Shown in pieces: positions 41,857-51,198 of a stretch of 64,000 nucleotides of DNA (position 1 is its first letter; each line of letters starts with the position of its first letter). The stretch is from Vibrio caribbeanicus ATCC BAA-2122 (GTDB lineage: Bacteria; Pseudomonadota; Gammaproteobacteria; Enterobacterales; Vibrionaceae). A program made the position numbers and the translations under genes. The DNA lies in assembly GCF_000165125.1 (NCBI RefSeq), contig NZ_AEIU01000110.1:1-64000 (forward strand). The letters run 5' to 3'. The notes beneath the pieces are model-generated. The model did not search any database and was not told the origin of the DNA. It was given only the letters and a program-made list of their open reading frames with translations.

Positions 41857-42162
41857 CTAAAAGCCAGAAAGAGGACTTTCGGAGAGGAAAATACTCGCTG
41901 CGATGTCTTCTTGTTTGTCTATAACCCACTGACTATCAAAGGGCCCCCAGTCCGATAGCTGATAATAACCGTCATTATGTCGTATCCCATCTTGAACAAA
42001 AACTAGTTGAATTCCGATCCTTGGTAATACCTTAATAACATCTTGAATGGTGCGTCGTGGCCATCCCGTTTTCTCCATTAATTTGGGCACATTGGGGCGC
42101 TCTAAACTTTCAACAAGTAAAGCTAGGTAAAGCCTTCTAGCAAATACCGGATTTAGTCTCAT
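41857..42162 (-). CDS. Winged helix-turn-helix protein (HTH_43-like)
   Basis: 101 residues. The sequence MRLNPVFARRLYLALLVESL followed by RPNVPKLMEKTGWPRRTIQD and VIKVLPRIGI reads as a winged helix, with a wing at NDGYYQLSDWG. It looks like the small HTH_43 family of marine gammaproteobacteria. Probably DNA-binding; no target is known. Convergent with DUF2956, 26 bases apart. Confidence 0.78.
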   Translation of the reverse strand: MRLNPVFARRLYLALLVESLERPNVPKLMEKTGWPRRTIQDVIKVLPRIGIQLVFVQDGIRHNDGYYQLSDWGPFDSQWVIDKQEDIAASIFLSESPLSGF

Positions 42163-42369
42163 TTCTACCTCCGAACTTTAAGTCGACCGTATTATTGCCG
42201 ATTCCTACAGAGATATATTGAGTTCGATCAAACACTCATCTGATATATCGTCAAAAACTATCATACTGCTTTAAAAATAATCGCCTTACCGTTTTGTCAG
42301 CATGAGGAGTTCCTGATAGGATGCAACCTAGTAGAAAAAACAAAGTTAGCTTACCTCGAAGGAAGGATT

Positions 42370-42717
42370 ATGACCGTCACAATGTATGGCATTCCAAATT
42401 GCGATACCATCAAAAAAGCCAAAAAGTGGCTTGAGAACCAACAAGTCGATTACCATTTTCATGATTACCGAAAACACGGGATCGATAAGCCAATGGTCGA
42501 GCAATTTTGTCATCAGTTGGGCTGGGAAAATGTCATAAATAAACGTGGCACCACTTATCGCCAATTGTCCCAAGAGCAAAAAGATAGTCTGAATGAAACG
42601 TCTGTCATTCAGCTATTAGTTGACCAACCAGCAATGATAAAGCGTCCCATTCTGTCCCATGGAGAACAATTGCATGTTGGGTTTAAACCCGATACTTATC
42701 AGTCCATATTTTCATAA
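42370..42717 (+). CDS. ArsC/Spx family protein (YffB-like)
   Basis: 115 residues. Thioredoxin-fold ArsC family: MYGIPNCDTIKKAKKWLE with the single N-terminal cysteine C11, and the later KRGTTYRQL and IKRPIL segments (Arg before and cis-Pro after). It matches the YffB type found before dapE in E. coli. YffB is thought to be a glutathione-dependent thiol reductase rather than a true arsenate reductase. AAGGA precedes the ATG. 21 bases before dapE. Confidence 0.88.
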   Translation: MTVTMYGIPNCDTIKKAKKWLENQQVDYHFHDYRKHGIDKPMVEQFCHQLGWENVINKRGTTYRQLSQEQKDSLNETSVIQLLVDQPAMIKRPILSHGEQLHVGFKPDTYQSIFS

Positions 42718-42738
42718 TACTGAGTATAGGTATACATT

Positions 42739-43872
42739 ATGATAGATAGCCCTACTCTTGCACTCGCGAAAGATTTAATTCGCCGCCCATCGGTGACTCC
42801 CAAAGATGAAGGATGTCAAGAAGTCATGATTGAGCGTCTCAAAGCACTGGGATTCAATATTGAAGTCATGGTATTCGAAGATACTACGAATTTTTGGGCT
42901 CGTCGTGGTACAGAGTCCCCATTGTTCGTCTTTGCCGGTCACACAGACGTAGTGCCAGCAGGAAATATTGAACAATGGCAATATCCACCATTTGAGCCTA
43001 CGGTCAAGGACGGTTTTCTCTTTGGGCGCGGAGCAGCCGATATGAAGGGTTCTCTTGCAAGCATGGTTGTCGCTGTTGAAGAGTTTATTAGCACGAACCC
43101 AGACCACCAAGGATCAATCGGATTTTTAATCACCTCTGACGAAGAAGGTCCTTTTATCAATGGTACCGTCAGAGTGGTTGATACTCTTATGGCACGGGGA
43201 GAAAACATCGAAATGTGTATTGTCGGCGAGCCGTCAAGCACCGATATTGTTGGTGATGTTATTAAAAATGGTCGACGAGGCTCAATTACAGGTGATATTA
43301 CAATAAAGGGGATACAAGGACATGTCGCGTATCCACACTTGGCCAATAATCCTGTTCATCATTCACTGGCGGCACTTCAAGAACTGACAAATATGGAATG
43401 GGATCAAGGGAACAAATACTTCCCACCGACCAGTTTCCAAATACCAAATATTAATGCTGGAACGGGTGCTTCTAATGTCATTCCTGGGGAGCTAAAGGTA
43501 CAATTCAATTTGCGATTTAGCACTGAACTAAATAATGACATTATTATGAGCAAAGTGATTGCTGTTCTTGATAAACACCAACTTGATTACGGTATTGATT
43601 GGACGTTTAATGGCGACCCATTCTTAACCGATACAGGTGCGCTGCTAGAGTCCGTTGTGAAAGCAGTCAATGATGTCAATCAAACTGAGCCACAGTTACT
43701 CACCACAGGTGGTACTTCGGATGGAAGGTTTATTGCAAGGATGGGTGGGCAAGTCGTCGAGCTTGGTCCAGTGAATGCAACAATTCACAAAGTCAATGAA
43801 TGTGTCAACATCGAGGACCTTGAAAAACTGACTAATATGTATAAAAAAACCATGGAGAACCTTCTCACTTGA
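42739..43872 (+). CDS. dapE: Succinyl-diaminopimelate desuccinylase
   Basis: 377 residues. Zinc-dependent hydrolysis of N-succinyl-L,L-diaminopimelate in lysine and peptidoglycan precursor synthesis. M20 family: the metal/catalytic segment [12 protein letters not shown] is near residue 63-74, [10 protein letters not shown] follows, the general base lies in TSDEEGP, and the ligands in CIVGEPSS and the late [10 protein letters not shown]. Full length. Followed almost at once by the M15 peptidase gene. Confidence 0.96.
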   Translation: MIDSPTLALAKDLIRRPSVTPKDEGCQEVMIERLKALGFNIEVMVFEDTTNFWARRGTESPLFVFAGHTDVVPAGNIEQWQYPPFEPTVKDGFLFGRGAADMKGSLASMVVAVEEFISTNPDHQGSIGFLITSDEEGPFINGTVRVVDTLMARGENIEMCIVGEPSSTDIVGDVIKNGRRGSITGDITIKGIQGHVAYPHLANNPVHHSLAALQELTNMEWDQGNKYFPPTSFQIPNINAGTGASNVIPGELKVQFNLRFSTELNNDIIMSKVIAVLDKHQLDYGIDWTFNGDPFLTDTGALLESVVKAVNDVNQTEPQLLTTGGTSDGRFIARMGGQVVELGPVNATIHKVNECVNIEDLEKLTNMYKKTMENLLT

Positions 43873-43874
43873 AT

Positions 43875-44546
43875 ATGAAGCTTGAGGAGTTAATTGGTGA
43901 GGCATCTACGCATTTAGTAAGTGCTTCCATTGGGCAGAAAATTTTTTCTGTCCACCCTTCCGTTGTTACTGACTTATTAAACTTAAAGCAAGCAGCTGAT
44001 CAAGCAGGCTTCAATTTACATATTGCCAGTGGTTTCCGAAGTTTTGAACGTCAGCTAGCAATTTGGAACGGCAAAATGTCGGGTGATATCGCATTACTAG
44101 GCAAGCATGGTCAGAAACTGGACATCACATTACTTTCAGAAGAAGAGAAAATTAACTCTATACTGCGTTGGTCAGCTCTACCCGGTGGTAGTCGGCATCA
44201 TTGGGGCACTGATTTTGACGTTTACGATCGCGGCGCTCTTTCCGATGGCACAGTTCTAAAGCTCGAATCGTGGGAGTATCTGCAAGGACATCAAAAACAA
44301 TTTTATCACTGGTTAAAGGGCAATTTAACACACTATGGTTTTTTCTTTCCTTATACTGAAGACTCAAGCGGTGTGGGCTTTGAACCTTGGCATATCAGTC
44401 ATCATGTATCTTCAAACGAGTGCCTTAAACAACTGAATGTAGAAATGCTCTACGCTAAAATAAGTTCGAGTAACCTTATTGGCAAGCAAGGCGTTTTGGC
44501 TAACATCAACGACATATACCGACGATATATTAATATCAAGTCATAA
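43875..44546 (+). CDS. M15 family D-Ala-D-Ala carboxypeptidase-like metallopeptidase
   Basis: 223 residues from ATG 43875; a TTG at 43869 that overlaps the dapE stop (TTGA) is a possible coupled start. VanY/M15B features: HIASGFRSFERQLAIWN (substrate Ser-x-x-Arg segment), the zinc motif SRHHWGTDFDVYD, and the second site EPWHIS with catalytic Glu and zinc His. No signal peptide is visible, so it may act on peptides in the cytoplasm, for example in muropeptide recycling. Exact substrate unknown. Confidence 0.85.
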   Translation: MKLEELIGEASTHLVSASIGQKIFSVHPSVVTDLLNLKQAADQAGFNLHIASGFRSFERQLAIWNGKMSGDIALLGKHGQKLDITLLSEEEKINSILRWSALPGGSRHHWGTDFDVYDRGALSDGTVLKLESWEYLQGHQKQFYHWLKGNLTHYGFFFPYTEDSSGVGFEPWHISHHVSSNECLKQLNVEMLYAKISSSNLIGKQGVLANINDIYRRYINIKS

Positions 44547-44554
44547 GGAAAAGC

Positions 44555-44737
44555 ATGGATCTATTGACCAACCCATGGGTTATCATCGTTATTGTTCTCA
44601 GCGTGATTATTGGGAATATCATGGCCTTAAAATACACGGCGAAGATGAAGTTTGATCACAAAACAAAAAAAACATCCAGTGACCAAACGGCGGAAGAAAA
44701 GCAAGAACGTACAGACAAAGACTCTGAAGATGGATAG
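44555..44737 (+). CDS. DUF2897 family small membrane protein
   Basis: 60 residues. One N-terminal membrane helix (WVIIVIVLSVIIGNIMAL) followed by a charged tail (TKKTSSDQTAEEKQERTDKD). AAGGA before the ATG. It resembles the DUF2897 family next to dapE in vibrios and is reminiscent of the small membrane protein YpfN after E. coli dapE. Function unknown. Confidence 0.8.
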   Translation: MDLLTNPWVIIVIVLSVIIGNIMALKYTAKMKFDHKTKKTSSDQTAEEKQERTDKDSEDG

Positions 44738-44826
44738 TCACCTTTTATTTAAAGTTGGACGGATGACCACTCACATTCAAAATCGTTGCCTCACTGAATC
44801 CCGTGTCAAATTTTATATAGGCATTA

Positions 44827-45603
44827 TCACTTTAAGTGATCCCAAGAAATGTTAGAGACCAACCGACAATCGTCACATTTAAAATGGAACACATCATGAA
44901 TAGGCTCATCTAAACGCCAATCACCACCACATTTAGGGCACCTACGTGCTTGTTCTTCAGAAAGGCTCCCCCCTCCCACTCGATATTGATAGTAGTAAGT
45001 TGGAACGCCAGTGATATGTTCTATGCGCCCACGTAAGTTCCAACCTCGTTTGAAGAGCACACTATTGACATCACAAATTTCGCTTAGCGCTGCATGCTCG
45101 GCTTTACAACCACCAGCCATTTGTAATTCATCACATGCCTGCCATTCCGTTTGCCACTTTATAACCGCTTTATGGTCACCGTTAAATGTTGGCGAATTTC
45201 GATATAAGGGAATAGGAAGCAAGTTGTCCCCATCTCGAAGTGGTGAACATGTATGTACATAGGTAGTATATAGTACCTGCCAATTGGGTGTACCCGGCTC
45301 TGCTGCTTGTTCTGAGTTTATATCACGACCTAATAAACGCATTTTAGGCTTGAGCAGGCTCGCCTCGGAGAGTCGTTCGACGCAAACATTGACAAAGTCT
45401 GAGTGATTTTTAGGATGAAGGCTTTCTTTCTCTGGGCAAACGACACGGACAAAAAACTCACCTTCTCCCATAACAATGGGAAACTCTCGCCCTAGAATTT
45501 GGCCATTATAACGCAGTGCATCCATCAGGCCATTGATAGCCTTATCCACAGCGGTCACTGTTGTGTTGTCAAAGCACTCAAACTGTAATTCGATAACAAA
45601 CAT
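44827..45603 (-). CDS. DUF2310 family Zn-ribbon protein
   Basis: 258 residues. The C-terminus holds a four-cysteine zinc ribbon (RCPKCGGDWRL ... FHFKCDDCRLVS). The N-terminal part (FVIELQFECFDNTTVTAVDK) has no recognisable catalytic motif. Matches the DUF2310 family, usually next to syd, as here (2 bases after the syd stop). A 15-bp palindrome (ATCACTT-T-AAGTGAT) overlaps its stop. Function unknown. Confidence 0.85.
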   Translation of the reverse strand: MFVIELQFECFDNTTVTAVDKAINGLMDALRYNGQILGREFPIVMGEGEFFVRVVCPEKESLHPKNHSDFVNVCVERLSEASLLKPKMRLLGRDINSEQAAEPGTPNWQVLYTTYVHTCSPLRDGDNLLPIPLYRNSPTFNGDHKAVIKWQTEWQACDELQMAGGCKAEHAALSEICDVNSVLFKRGWNLRGRIEHITGVPTYYYQYRVGGGSLSEEQARRCPKCGGDWRLDEPIHDVFHFKCDDCRLVSNISWDHLK

Positions 45604-45605
45604 GC

Positions 45606-46151
45606 TCAGACTCCGGGCTCAATTTTAGTAAGAAACTCAACAAGGCTCTCGGCTAGTATGTCTCGATTCGATGTCCCTAGTCTTTCTAGAATGACATTTC
45701 CTGAGATATTGCATATTGATATCACATCTAACTCAGCATCGGTCACTGCGATAAATACCGTAGGTTTCAATTTCAGTCGCCTTTGAGTCACAAGGTGACC
45801 GAGAATATTTTCTTGAAGGCGATTAAAATCATCATCGCTCCAAACTTGAAGTAAGGTTAAAGGATTGCCCTGCCAAGTTCCCGACATATCACCACTGTAT
45901 TGAGCACCAAAAAAGGTTTTGATGTCCTGGTGCAGTACTAAATCAATCGCCTGTTCAATATTTGTAAAGTTTGCTCCATTATCACGAACAACAGGACGCC
46001 AGTATACTCTCTCTCCGTCCTTATTCTCGACGCAGGGGGACGCAATGTTACTCAGCTCGTCACTATAAGGCCCATGGCCTAATTCATCTTGGTATGCTTG
46101 ATAGTACTTTTCTGTAAATGACAACAAAGCTCGAAAGGTATCATCTGTCAT
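45606..46151 (-). CDS. syd: SecY-interacting protein Syd
   Basis: 181 residues. A small acidic cytoplasmic protein that binds SecY at the membrane face. Family segments: [20 protein letters not shown], then [12 protein letters not shown] and [20 protein letters not shown]. Full length. Divergent from queF, with 81 bases between starts, the usual gammaproteobacterial arrangement. Confidence 0.93.
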   Translation of the reverse strand: MTDDTFRALLSFTEKYYQAYQDELGHGPYSDELSNIASPCVENKDGERVYWRPVVRDNGANFTNIEQAIDLVLHQDIKTFFGAQYSGDMSGTWQGNPLTLLQVWSDDDFNRLQENILGHLVTQRRLKLKPTVFIAVTDAELDVISICNISGNVILERLGTSNRDILAESLVEFLTKIEPGV

Positions 46152-46232
46152 CGAAATCTCCGATAGAATATTCGCTTTTAAAAGCAGTATTGCGTAAAAT
46201 TCACGACATTCTAATTGAAATTAAACTGAAAT

Positions 46233-47078
46233 ATGAGCAAATATTCAAATGCACAAGAGTTGGCAGGGCTAACTCTAGGCCAAAAGACCGAGTACTCCAA
46301 TCAATACGACCCTAATTTATTACATCCAGTACCTCGAAGCCTAAACAGAGACGATTTATACCTTGGCGATACTCTCCCATTTATAGGCTGTGATTTATGG
46401 ACAATGTATGAAGTCTCGTGGCTCAATAAAAATGGATTACCCCAAGTTGCCATAGGGGAAGTTTCAGTCCCTGCGACGAGTAGCAACCTTATAGAATCCA
46501 AATCATTTAAGCTATACCTGAATAGTTTCAACCAGACTCATTTTAGTGACTGGGATGAAGTAGAGAGGATTATGACTAAGGATTTATCTGCCTGTGCAGG
46601 AGAGCAAGTTGGCGTAACATTGCGTGCACTCGAAGATTATACCGACACTTTAATTGTGTCGATGGACGGTGAATGTATCGATAACCAAGATATTACTATT
46701 GATAATTACGATTTAACGCGCGAACTTCTTCAAAATAGTGCAACTGGGGAAGTCATTGAAGAGTCTTTACACAGCCATTTACTTAAATCAAATTGCCTAA
46801 TTACTAATCAGCCCGACTGGGGCAGCGTTGAAATTCAATACAAAGGTAAAAAAATTAACCGAGAAGCGTTATTGCGCTACATCGTCTCTTTCAGAGAACA
46901 CAACGAATTTCATGAACAATGTGTCGAAAGAATCTTTACTGATATCATGGAGTTTTGTCAGCCTTCAGAACTAACAGTTTTTGCACGTTATACTCGTCGT
47001 GGGGGATTGGATATAAACCCTTACCGCTCGAATATCAGAGCTCAGCCAAACCACAATCAACGTATGGCACGTCAATAG
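46233..47078 (+). CDS. queF: NADPH-dependent 7-cyano-7-deazaguanine reductase
   Basis: 281 residues, the longer (YqcD-type) QueF form. Reduces preQ0 to preQ1 in queuosine synthesis. The NADPH motif [12 protein letters not shown] lies near residue 89-100, the catalytic cysteine is in [15 protein letters not shown] near 191, and the C-terminal [16 protein letters not shown] carries the conserved His-Glu. Not linked to other que genes here. The TPR gene starts 13 bases after the stop. Confidence 0.95.
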   Translation: MSKYSNAQELAGLTLGQKTEYSNQYDPNLLHPVPRSLNRDDLYLGDTLPFIGCDLWTMYEVSWLNKNGLPQVAIGEVSVPATSSNLIESKSFKLYLNSFNQTHFSDWDEVERIMTKDLSACAGEQVGVTLRALEDYTDTLIVSMDGECIDNQDITIDNYDLTRELLQNSATGEVIEESLHSHLLKSNCLITNQPDWGSVEIQYKGKKINREALLRYIVSFREHNEFHEQCVERIFTDIMEFCQPSELTVFARYTRRGGLDINPYRSNIRAQPNHNQRMARQ

Positions 47079-47091
47079 GAACTCATTAAGC

Positions 47092-49362
47092 ATGACAAAC
47101 TTACGCTGGCTTTCTCTTTTTTGCTTTTTATATTTCGCGTTGATTTGCCCATCAAATGCCAACACGATTTACTCTTCAGCAATACTCAACGAGGCAAGTA
47201 GTCTTGTCAACATAGTGCCCAAGCAAGCGAAACAACTTGCGAAAGACTATTTAGTCCAGCGTACATTATCAAGCAAAACTGAACATAGCCCTTCGGTGAT
47301 GTCTCGTGATGAGAAAGACAGCAGAACGCGAACACCGGGAAGTACAGTCGACGCAATGCGAATACTGGCACAAGCAGAGTTTAATCTGGGTAATCATGCG
47401 GAGGCTTTGCTGTTACTACAAAAGGCAAAAACGATTGCTATTGACTACAGCCTACCGTACTTACTTGCGGAAATTAAGTTGGTTGATATTAAGCTGAGAT
47501 GGTTAATTGAAAAAAACACCAACGAAACCAGACAAAAGATCAAACAACTGGATGAAGAATTCAGCCTGATAAAAAATTCAAAACAGCTTGCTCAGGGACT
47601 GAGTTACCGCATTACTATGTTCAAAGCTGATATTGCCTCCGCAAACGGCGAGATTGACCTAGCAAGTAAACTATATCAATCGGTAAAAGGCTATGTCGAT
47701 GGGACAAAGTCGCCTCAAACGACAATAAGCTATCACACGACGATCGGCCAACACCTCTTAGCCAACAAAAAGTATAACCTAGCTTTATCAGAGCTACTTA
47801 TGAGCTATTGGATGTCAATCGAAACTGACTCGGCTTATCAGCTTGCTGTGGTCAACCAAACACTAGGGCAATTGTTTTACGAGCGGCATGTATTTGATAA
47901 AGCGAATGACCACTTGTCACAAGCTGCAGATTTCTACGATAACTATGATAATTCTCCGGCTCTTGCCCCAATTTTAAAAAGAATGGGAGATATTTATTAT
48001 TATCAGGGTAAATATAATTTAGCTTTAGTCCACTACTTCAATGCTATGGACCACGAGCGAATGCAGAATAATATCGAAAGTGTCATCGATATCAGAATAT
48101 CCCTTGCAACCACTTACCTGCATTTAATCAATTACCCACTTGCCGAGCAATATCTAGAGAGAGCACAGGAGCTACTACAATATTCCGACATTCCACGTCT
48201 AAAAGCGCACGCACTACTCTTAGAAGCGGGACTGGCACAACACAAACAACAACTACAAAAAGCGATACAAAAAGCACAGAGAGCACTTGATATTGCCAAA
48301 AAAGAGGACGACATTGGTCTTCAGAAAGCGGCCTATCAGCAGCTTTATCATAGTTACGAGCTTGATAAACAATATAAAGCAGCACTTACTAGCCTAAAAA
48401 ACTTCACCTCTCTAACTACAATTGAACAGCAGCAACTTGATTTAATCAGTGAAGACGCATTCCGTCAGCAAAAAGAATTCATAGAGCAAACTCTGCACCT
48501 CACTGGCCAGCAAGAAGAATTAGAAAGAACGCATAACGAATATAGGAAGTTTCAAAAGATCACTTTTACTCTATTCATTCTATGTGCCTTACTCTTCATA
48601 TTTTTGTTAAGGCGGGGTCATGTGATCAATCTACAAAAAGAGGAGCTGGATGAACTTAATAGGAATCTCTACACTCATTCACGTTCGGGACTAAAAAATC
48701 TTAGAATGCTCAACGCAAAACTGCCGGCATCATTGGAGGAAAGTAGCCACAAATTTGAAAGGTGGCATGTTGGTGAATTGATTCATCAGCCTCTAAATGA
48801 TCGCCTGCGTTTCGTAATGATAGATGTACCATTTCTACGAAACATGTATCTGCAACACGGATACCAAATGGGTTTGAAAATTGAAAACGCCTTTGGTGAG
48901 TATCTAAAAGAAAATATCATTTCGCCCGCTCGTATTTATCATTTTTCTGATGCTAACCTCCTTTACATCGAGCCTAATGGCGAGAAAGCAACCAACCCCG
49001 AAGTCTTATTTGAAATGATACAAAAGTTAGTCAGCGAGTTTGAACCGCAAAGACGGCTTAACCGGACTGTAAGAGTAGGCATTGCAGACTATCCATTCTT
49101 ACCAAGAGCCTATACAGCCATCAATGATAAAGAGCTTGTTGACTTACTACTCATGTCAGCGAATACCGCAAGAGCACTAAGCATGAGGGATGATTCTAGC
49201 CAATGGGTTTATCTGAAAGCCATCGAAAATGCTCCAGCAGCCAGCTTAGCAACTGGGGATATTCGTCAAGCTTGTAAACAAGCAATAAGTCAAGGATTGA
49301 TTAAAATTCATTCATCATTCAAAGACGAAGAAATCATAAAAGAAATTTTAGACATTGATTAA
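47092..49362 (+). CDS. TPR protein with one membrane helix and a degenerate GGDEF-like domain
   Basis: 756 residues. A signal peptide (LSLFCFLYFALICPSNA) is followed by a periplasmic region of tetratricopeptide repeats (about 70-430, for example YQSVKGYVD... and the repeat pair YYYQGKYNLALVHYFNAMDH). A coiled coil follows, then one membrane helix (about 488-508, FTLFILCALLFIFLLRRG). The cytoplasmic C-terminal 240 residues fold like a cyclase domain (LRFVMIDVPFLRNMYLQHGY) but have no GGDEF motif, so no cyclase activity is expected. It may sense or scaffold c-di-GMP signalling; the next gene encodes a GGDEF protein. Confidence 0.85.
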   Translation: MTNLRWLSLFCFLYFALICPSNANTIYSSAILNEASSLVNIVPKQAKQLAKDYLVQRTLSSKTEHSPSVMSRDEKDSRTRTPGSTVDAMRILAQAEFNLGNHAEALLLLQKAKTIAIDYSLPYLLAEIKLVDIKLRWLIEKNTNETRQKIKQLDEEFSLIKNSKQLAQGLSYRITMFKADIASANGEIDLASKLYQSVKGYVDGTKSPQTTISYHTTIGQHLLANKKYNLALSELLMSYWMSIETDSAYQLAVVNQTLGQLFYERHVFDKANDHLSQAADFYDNYDNSPALAPILKRMGDIYYYQGKYNLALVHYFNAMDHERMQNNIESVIDIRISLATTYLHLINYPLAEQYLERAQELLQYSDIPRLKAHALLLEAGLAQHKQQLQKAIQKAQRALDIAKKEDDIGLQKAAYQQLYHSYELDKQYKAALTSLKNFTSLTTIEQQQLDLISEDAFRQQKEFIEQTLHLTGQQEELERTHNEYRKFQKITFTLFILCALLFIFLLRRGHVINLQKEELDELNRNLYTHSRSGLKNLRMLNAKLPASLEESSHKFERWHVGELIHQPLNDRLRFVMIDVPFLRNMYLQHGYQMGLKIENAFGEYLKENIISPARIYHFSDANLLYIEPNGEKATNPEVLFEMIQKLVSEFEPQRRLNRTVRVGIADYPFLPRAYTAINDKELVDLLLMSANTARALSMRDDSSQWVYLKAIENAPAASLATGDIRQACKQAISQGLIKIHSSFKDEEIIKEILDID

Positions 49363-49711
49363 TTTATCAATAAAAAATCGAAGTCGTGACGACTCAATCA
49401 TATTTGATATGATTCTTATTAAATTTTCTTTGTCTTCAGCGCGATAGAAGATATGCTAAACCCAATATTAGAGGTACGTCGAAATTTCTAGTGTAATTCA
49501 ATACCAAACAAACATGTTTGAAGATAATTGACGCTGAATGAAAAGTTTGGGTCTGGTTACTCCCCTATTTTCATACGTTTCAAAGTAACCAATATCGACT
49601 AATAAAAGAGTATTTACTTCACTAAATGTGTCTATTCAGCCGTGTTAGTCATTCTCCATTTAATTGAAATCTGTAATGCTTGAGCATCTGTTTAAGCACC
49701 AAGGCATAGTA
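49363..49711. other. 349-bp intergenic region between the TPR gene and the GGDEF gene
   Basis: No open reading frame of note and no recognisable riboswitch. It holds a small hairpin after the TPR gene (AATCATA/TATGATT, around 49400-49420), a perfect 12-bp palindrome CAAACATGTTTG at 49509-49520, and an inverted repeat GGTTACT/AGTAACC at 49555-49561 and 49584-49590. The last two could be operator elements for the GGDEF gene; nothing identifies a regulator. Confidence 0.5.
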
Positions 49712-50995
49712 ATGGAACAGCAAACAGAACACTTAGATAAAAAGATCCAACAAAGCAGCGAAATCCTCCTTCGTTTAACTGGCATACCAGCTAAGATCAA
49801 GCGAGAAATCCACGATCTTCTCAATTTTTCTAGTCAAAAAAAACTCCCCGTTTCGCAGCAAATATTCAAGCTTCTCAATTTATACGAACGCACAGTACAA
49901 ATACTTGCCACTAATTCAGACTATTCTAGACCAGTCTCAGAGAGCCATTGTAATAACAAACAGTTGATGCAATTGTCAGAAGAACTTCAAAATGTGATTA
50001 GTGAATTGGATTTTGACGGTGAATCTGGAGATTTGCTGCATGATATACGCTCTAAATTGCTCGTTGGGGTAGATAATCAGCTGCTACTAGATCTAACGAT
50101 GCAAGCTTTAAAATTAGTGATTCAAGGCACTCAATATGAGCGAAAGACTTCCGAGCAATTTCTCAATCATGTCAATAATTCACTACGTTCAAGTCTAAGA
50201 AACTCAAAATCTAATATAGAGTCTTGCAAAACTCTAATCAGTGATAGAAATAAAGTGAATATTGAATTAGTTGAACTAGTTGATACCGCCAAAAACAGCG
50301 TTTCTGAAACTAAAACTTTGCAAGCAAAAGAACAAAAAGCTTTAAAAATCACGTTGGATAAAATCAGTGCACTAACGGAGCTCTTAGTCGACCAAGAGAA
50401 AGTGGGACATGATTTGATTGAACGAATGAACTACGGCAAAAATCAGATCGAGTCTTTATCTGAAGTGACTCAAGATTATCGCCGCCGTTTAGAAGACCAA
50501 GCAAAGCGAATGTTACTGGATCCTTTAACTAAGGTTTATAATCGAGCTGCTTTTGGTGACAGACTGGAGTTTGAGTATCGACGCTGGCTTAAATCTCAAC
50601 ATCAACTTAGGGTGGTCATTTTTGATGTCGATAATTTTAAATCTATCAACATTAATTTTGGCTATGCTGCTGGCGATAAAGCACTGAAGATAATTGCACG
50701 CACAATCAAAAAAGAGATTAGTGACACCGATACAATCGCTCGATTTTCTGGAGAGGAGTTTATTCTCATATTGCCAGAAATCTCTGATGAGAAAACACGT
50801 TCGACCATAGATAATATTCAACACAGCGTATCAAAACTTCCCTTTAAGTTTCGTGACCAGAACCTTACCATTACTCTGTCTTCAGCTTGTGTACCCTTCA
50901 GAACAAATAACACACCTGAAGATGTTCTCGGACAGTTAACTCATGCCTTAAATAAAGCCAAAGAAAGGGGCACCAATCAGCTTAGCTGGCAATAA
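49712..50995 (+). CDS. GGDEF-domain protein (putative diguanylate cyclase, SGEEF motif)
   Basis: 427 residues from ATG 49712, where AAGG lies seven bases upstream; earlier TTG 49664 or ATG 49676 are possible. The N-terminal 265 residues are helical and coiled coil with no recognised sensor and no membrane segment. The GGDEF domain starts at DPLTKVYNRAAF (about 270) with the metal Asp in VVIFDVDNFKSIN. The active-site motif is S346-G-E-E-F350 instead of GGEEF, and the inhibitory RxxD site is missing (SDTD). Some SGDEF proteins are active, so activity is possible but unproved. Confidence 0.88.
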   Translation: MEQQTEHLDKKIQQSSEILLRLTGIPAKIKREIHDLLNFSSQKKLPVSQQIFKLLNLYERTVQILATNSDYSRPVSESHCNNKQLMQLSEELQNVISELDFDGESGDLLHDIRSKLLVGVDNQLLLDLTMQALKLVIQGTQYERKTSEQFLNHVNNSLRSSLRNSKSNIESCKTLISDRNKVNIELVELVDTAKNSVSETKTLQAKEQKALKITLDKISALTELLVDQEKVGHDLIERMNYGKNQIESLSEVTQDYRRRLEDQAKRMLLDPLTKVYNRAAFGDRLEFEYRRWLKSQHQLRVVIFDVDNFKSININFGYAAGDKALKIIARTIKKEISDTDTIARFSGEEFILILPEISDEKTRSTIDNIQHSVSKLPFKFRDQNLTITLSSACVPFRTNNTPEDVLGQLTHALNKAKERGTNQLSWQ

Positions 50996-51198
50996 ACTTT
51001 AGAGATACCTCACAAGGATGATAAAAAGAGCGCATAATGGGGTATTGATCTTTATATTTCATACAGTTATGCCTCTTTTTTTTGAAAACCTGCTAGACTA
51101 AAAAGGTTGTGTCTTTTCACTTTCCCTCAAACAACACTTACAAGTTTTGACAATAAGCCATTCATAAGAAGGGAGTTTATTGTAACTAGGAGGTATCT

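Noticed and set aside
41857-42162. Phage or mobile-element repressor
   Set aside because: The small winged-helix protein lies among conserved vibrio genes with no integrase, repeat or att-like site nearby.
44824-44840. Terminator between the DUF2897 and DUF2310 genes
   Set aside because: ATCACTT-T-AAGTGAT is a perfect palindrome but AT-rich, with no loop room and no T run.
49363-49711. c-di-GMP riboswitch before the GGDEF gene
   Set aside because: I could not find the conserved core or a matching stem arrangement; only short palindromes are present.
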